Assembly (NCBI GenBank): GCA_030704615.1
Contig: CM060731.1
Span: 36,890,001-36,954,000 of the forward strand
Direction of reading: 5' to 3'
Origin: Takakia lepidozioides
Taxonomy: Eukaryota; Streptophyta; Takakiopsida; Takakiales; Takakiaceae
DNA: 64,000 nt
Part shown: piece by piece, positions 60,678 to 64,000 of the stretch
How positions within the stretch are numbered: position 1 is the first letter of the stretch
How the letters are laid out: every line of letters starts with the position of its first letter
Made by a program: the position numbers and the translations under genes
Notes under the pieces: generated by a model
What the model was told of the DNA's origin: nothing
What the model saw: only the letters and a program-made list of their open reading frames with translations
Databases searched by the model: none

Positions 60678-62061
60678 TGGACGGGTGCAACAAGCTTGGG
60701 AAGAAGCTTTTGTACCGTCAGGAGAGGAGGAGAGTGCGGTGATTGCACCAGGGCCACCTCAGTTGTCGCCATTGGACACCACACCTCTTGTGTGGCAGCG
60801 GCCGGATGAAGGCATTTGCCTTCTGGACTTGTTTGGCGGGATCAGCACCGGATTGGCTGCTGTGCTACAGGCAGGTGTGCGGGTAAGGCGTTACCTGTAT
60901 GTGGAGAGGGATGAGACTGCACGACGCGTCTCACTGCGCCATGTGGCTCAGTTGGTACAGCAGTACCCTGACTTGTTGCCTGTGTCTGCAGTTCGTGGAT
61001 ACCAACAAGCCTTGCCAGCAGACATTTCCTTGTTGGGGGCGCAAGATTTGGAGCAGGTTGGCTCCATTGATCTGATAGTGGCAGGTTGGCCCTGCCAAGG
61101 GCATTCATCAGCCGGGCATGGCAATGGATTGCGAGACTCGAGGACGGGTCTGTTTTGGGAGATGGTGCGGATTTTGCGCTGCTTGCAGCTTCATCAAGCT
61201 GTATCTCCAGCATACATCTTGGAGAATGTACCACTGATGGGTGATTCTCGGGCCAGGGTGATGGCCAGTGTGCATCAAGTCCGGTCGTGGCTTGGGTCAG
61301 CAGTGTTGCTGGATGCAGCTGCAGTGGGGTCACGGGCTCATCGTCCACGACTATGGTGGACTAACTTGATGCCACCCGCACTGCTCAAGCGTGCATTTGA
61401 TGGGGTGCAGCGGCCAGCACACCTCACCGTGGATGGCATTTTGGACACAGGAAGGCAGTCTCAACGTGTGAGACACGATGACCGTTCGCCTTTGGCAGTG
61501 GTCAACAGGGTGGGTCAACCACGAGCAGCATTACCTACACTGCTCAGCTTCCCAGGATCCCATGCTTTTCGGGATGGTGGACCTGGCCTCCTGTGGGATG
61601 CTCAGTTGCAGCAGTTAGTGGAGCCTAATGCCGACGAGCGAGAGCGGGCTATGGGGTTTTCCACTGGGACCACGGCGGTGCCTTCTCTTTCTGAGGCATC
61701 ACGTCGTCAGGTGTTGGGGCAAGCAATGGATCTCAATTGCTTGACCTGGATTGTCAGCTTGGCTATGGCTGAGCAACGTAGAGTGCGGAGTGCACTTCCC
61801 TTGACGGTCTCTCTGCCTACCGAGACGGTACAGGCAGCGAGTGGGGGCGAGCCGGTGAGGACCACGAGGTGTAGACATCCATGGCACATGTGGGAGGTGC
61901 TCGAGGTTCAGAGGGAGTTGGCAGCGAAGGCAGCTGTGATGGATGAGGTTGGGGATTCTTCTCGGGATGAGGAGGTTCTCAATGATGAGATGATGGGGCA
62001 GGATGAGGCCTTGTCATTGACTGAGCAGGAAGGGGGTACTGCTCAAGAGGTTGCAGCATAG
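60511..62061 (+). CDS. Cytosine-5 DNA methyltransferase carried by Gypsy E
   Basis: An open frame of 516 codons; only the part from about 60680 is likely to be protein. The domain shows the C5-methyltransferase motifs in classical order: motif I ICLLDLFGGISTG (residues 102-114, S-adenosylmethionine binding), motif IV GWPCQGHS with the catalytic Cys195, motif VI LENVP (Glu238), motif VIII RAHRPR (275-280), MGF near motif IX and LGQAMDLN as motif X (402-409). The predicted activity is methylation of cytosine in DNA. It sits between protease and RT in one frame with RT, so it would be made as part of Pol. Plant DRM enzymes have rearranged motifs; this does not. PCQ is as in DNMT1/CMT and bacterial enzymes, whereas AHRxR recalls DNMT3. 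All motif residues are present, so it may be active. Confidence 0.9.
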   Translation: MGVFIGLESCWKAMPMQRMCHLQQSRMTCMVRRSCLPWLLTLPLWGTSKDLQQAADGRVQQAWEEAFVPSGEEESAVIAPGPPQLSPLDTTPLVWQRPDEGICLLDLFGGISTGLAAVLQAGVRVRRYLYVERDETARRVSLRHVAQLVQQYPDLLPVSAVRGYQQALPADISLLGAQDLEQVGSIDLIVAGWPCQGHSSAGHGNGLRDSRTGLFWEMVRILRCLQLHQAVSPAYILENVPLMGDSRARVMASVHQVRSWLGSAVLLDAAAVGSRAHRPRLWWTNLMPPALLKRAFDGVQRPAHLTVDGILDTGRQSQRVRHDDRSPLAVVNRVGQPRAALPTLLSFPGSHAFRDGGPGLLWDAQLQQLVEPNADERERAMGFSTGTTAVPSLSEASRRQVLGQAMDLNCLTWIVSLAMAEQRRVRSALPLTVSLPTETVQAASGGEPVRTTRCRHPWHMWEVLEVQRELAAKAAVMDEVGDSSRDEEVLNDEMMGQDEALSLTEQEGGTAQEVAA

Positions 62062-62070
62062 CAACCACGG
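62053..62070 (+). promoter_or_regulatory. Candidate UAG readthrough site
   Basis: The stop separating methyltransferase and RT frames lies in GCA TAG CAA CCA CGG (TAG at 62059-62061). The six bases after the stop fit the tobamovirus-type readthrough consensus CAR YYA. The frame is the same on both sides and open for over 1.3 kb before and 1.9 kb after. Occasional readthrough would yield a methyltransferase-RT-integrase fusion. A simple CAG-to-TAG mutation is the alternative. Confidence 0.5.
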
Positions 62071-64000
62071 GACGCGTCCTCTACCTCTAAGCCCACTGGA
62101 CTTAAGGTTGCAGTTACGGAGGACAATTGGGAGCCTGACATTGGACCCATTGTCACCGGAGGAGAGAGACGACGTATACGGCGGTTCCTGAGGGCTTACA
62201 GGAATTGCTTTGCCTTCAGTTTGAAGGACTTGGGAGCACTGAAGGGTCAAGAGATCCGTATTGAGTTGGCCACTGACACGCCAATCTTTCGGAGACCCTA
62301 TAGATACAGTGACATGGAGAGGTCTTTGATTCAGATGAGGACTCAAGATCTCTGGGAGGCAGGTTTGGTGGAGCTCTCTGGTGGAGAGTATGCTTCAGCC
62401 ACAGTGATGCCAGCTAAGAAGGATGTCTATGGCAATTGGACGGAGAGACGTATGTGCGGTGATTACCGGCCTGTAAATCGTCAGACCAAGTCCGATAGGT
62501 ATGCCATGCCAACACCAGAGGAGATCTTTGATGCCATTGGGCATTCCAAGGTCTTTAGCACGTTGGATTTACGATCCGGATATCACCAGTTGCCGATCAA
62601 GGAGGCGGATAAGCAAAAGACGGCATTCTGGGGGATCAATGAGCACGGGAAGGATTGCCTATACCAGTGGCGGTTCTTACCATTTGGGCTTAAAAACGCT
62701 CCCGCTGAGTTTCAAAGAGTCATGGACAGGATTCTAGCAGGGGTGGAGTTTGCTCGGTGCTACATAGATGACATCATCATCTTTAGTGCTACGGTGGAGG
62801 AGCATGAGAGACACCTTCAGGGGGTATTTGAGCGCTTGAGGACGCACGGATTGAAGTTACATCCGGGCAAGTGCAAGTTTTTCCACAACCAGATTGAGTA
62901 TCTGGGTCACATGATATATCCTGGAGGATTGGGGGTACAGCAGACTAAGGTAGAGTCCATTGCACAGGTTCCACGCCCCACGGATGTGAGCCGAGTTCGA
63001 GCTTTCATGGGGTTAGCAAACTATTACAGACGGTTTGTTAAGGGATTTAGTGCCATTGCAAAGGCTCTAACCAAGCTGACCAAGGTGGACCAGGAGTGGC
63101 AGTGGGAAGATGAGCAAGAACAAGCTTTTCAAGAGCTCAAGGCGAGGTTGACCTCGGCGCCCATCTTGAGACGACCTATCAGGGGGCGTCCTTTTCAGCT
63201 GCATACAGATTGGAGCATGCTGGGGCTTGGAGCGGTGCTCACACAGGTGGATGATGAGGGAAGAGAGTTCGTAGTGGCTTATGCTAGCCGCTCGAACAAT
63301 GCTGCAGAGTCTAAGTATAGCTCATATGAGGGAGAATGCTTAGCTGCAGTGTGGGCCGTGGCACACTTCAGGTGCTATCTATACGGCAATCTCTTCACCC
63401 TTGTCACGGATCACCAACCACTCAAGTGGTTGATGGAGTCAGACAAGCTTACGGGGAAGCTTGCACGGTGGGCACTCATCCTTCAAGAGTATGACTTTCA
63501 GGTGGTGCATCGACCGGGTTTGGTCAATCGAAATGCAGATGGGTTGAGTCGCAATCCATGCACGAGCCAGCAGGATGACACTGGAGCTCGGTGGCATGGT
63601 GAGACGGACGAGGAGATGGTGCCCGGATGGCATGCATCTGCATTTCTGTGTATCTTGGCAGCGGAAGGCCAGGTTGGACCTACAACAGGGATGACTGTAG
63701 ATCAAGTGTCTGAGGACCCTGAGGCCAGCAATGAGCAGGGTGGCGCCAAAGATATACATGAGGATTCAGTTGTGTTGGACTACCTCCGCAGTGGAGACAC
63801 GGCAGCCACTATGACTGCCAAGGAGAGGGATCGGATCCTACAACGAGCCAAGAGGTTCAGGTGGGAGGGGACACACCTGCTCCGAGTGTGGGAGGATGGT
63901 CGAGTGAGGATTGTGCCTCACCCAACACAGCGGGCACGGTTAGTGCGGCATGCCCATGAGGAGTTGGGGCATTTTGGGGTGCGACGCACTCATAGTCTAC
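62062..64000 (+). CDS. Gypsy element E: RT-RNase H-integrase start (runs off window)
   Basis: Open without a stop from 62062 to the window edge, 646 codons, in frame with the methyltransferase. It shows an RT N-terminal linker (IELATDTPIFRRPYRYS), the fingers-palm motifs MCGDYRPVNRQTKSDRYAMP, FSTLDLRSGYHQLPI and RFLPFGLKNAPAEFQRVMD, and the catalytic YIDD (about 62761-62772). FLGLANYYRRF-like connection (here FMGLANYYRRF) follows, then RNase H (LHTDWSMLGLGAVLTQVDD, YSSYEGECLAAVWAV, TDHQPLKWLM, NADGLSRNP). The last residues, HAHEELGHFGVRRTHS, are the HH half of the integrase HHCC finger. Catalytic residues are intact. Integrase core, any chromodomain and the 3' LTR lie beyond the window. Confidence 0.93.

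Noticed and set aside
60842-61348. 168-codon minus-strand frame
   Set aside because: Antisense shadow of the methyltransferase, whose plus frame has all catalytic motifs.
1-64000. CRISPR array or bacterial operon
   Set aside because: Introns, plant gene families and LTR elements show eukaryotic nuclear DNA. The 74-bp repeat has no spacers of CRISPR type.

Overview
The window looks like nuclear DNA of a land plant with a large, repeat-rich genome. Short spliced genes with GT-AG introns sit between degenerate transposons. The host genes are a TAPETUM DETERMINANT 1 (TPD1)-like secreted peptide, a CDKF;1-type CDK-activating kinase and a CML21-like EF-hand protein. All three are land-plant families. 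The main LTR element is a chromodomain Gypsy of the Tcn1-like type known from fungi, mosses and lycophytes, and the hAT-like and MULE-like fragments fit the same picture. A non-seed plant (fern, lycophyte or bryophyte) is my best inference; the species is not determined.

Layout. 1-3.1 kb: no supported gene. 4.2-7.1 kb: a TPD1-like gene (three exons) followed by two partial downstream duplications of its last exons, all with phase-1 splice junctions. 7.1-16.5 kb: intergenic, with two tRNA-derived SINEs, a 430-bp direct repeat pair, a hairpin satellite and a 550-bp inverted repeat. 16.5-29.0 kb: a cluster of Gypsy chromovirus pieces with three LTRs and a split hAT-like transposase. A single inversion of about 4.55 kb explains the order: undoing it rejoins both a Gypsy element and the hAT-like gene. 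33.2-37.5 kb: the CDKF;1-like kinase, with about 800 residues between its DFG motif and its T-loop. 38.3-40.8 kb (minus): the four-EF-hand CML21-like gene. 42.6-49.1 kb: an orphan acidic ORF, a decayed second Gypsy and a protease scrap. 49.3-50.3 kb: a 74-bp satellite. 50.5-53.8 kb (minus): a MULE-like transposase with a SWIM zinc finger, broken by a stop and frameshifts. 54-57.4 kb: unrecognised coding-like tracts.

The most remarkable feature is at 58-64 kb: a Ty3/Gypsy element, cut by the window edge, that carries a complete-looking cytosine-5 DNA methyltransferase between protease and reverse transcriptase. The methyltransferase and the RT-RNase H-integrase are in one frame, separated by a single UAG in a context (UAG CAA CCA) that matches the tobamovirus-type readthrough consensus UAG CAR YYA. 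Gag and protease are broken by several apparent frameshifts, whereas methyltransferase and RT are open for more than 3 kb. Methyltransferase capture by retrotransposons has been reported in dinoflagellates and a charophyte alga (de Mendoza et al. 2018, from memory). An element like this in what looks like a land plant would extend that.
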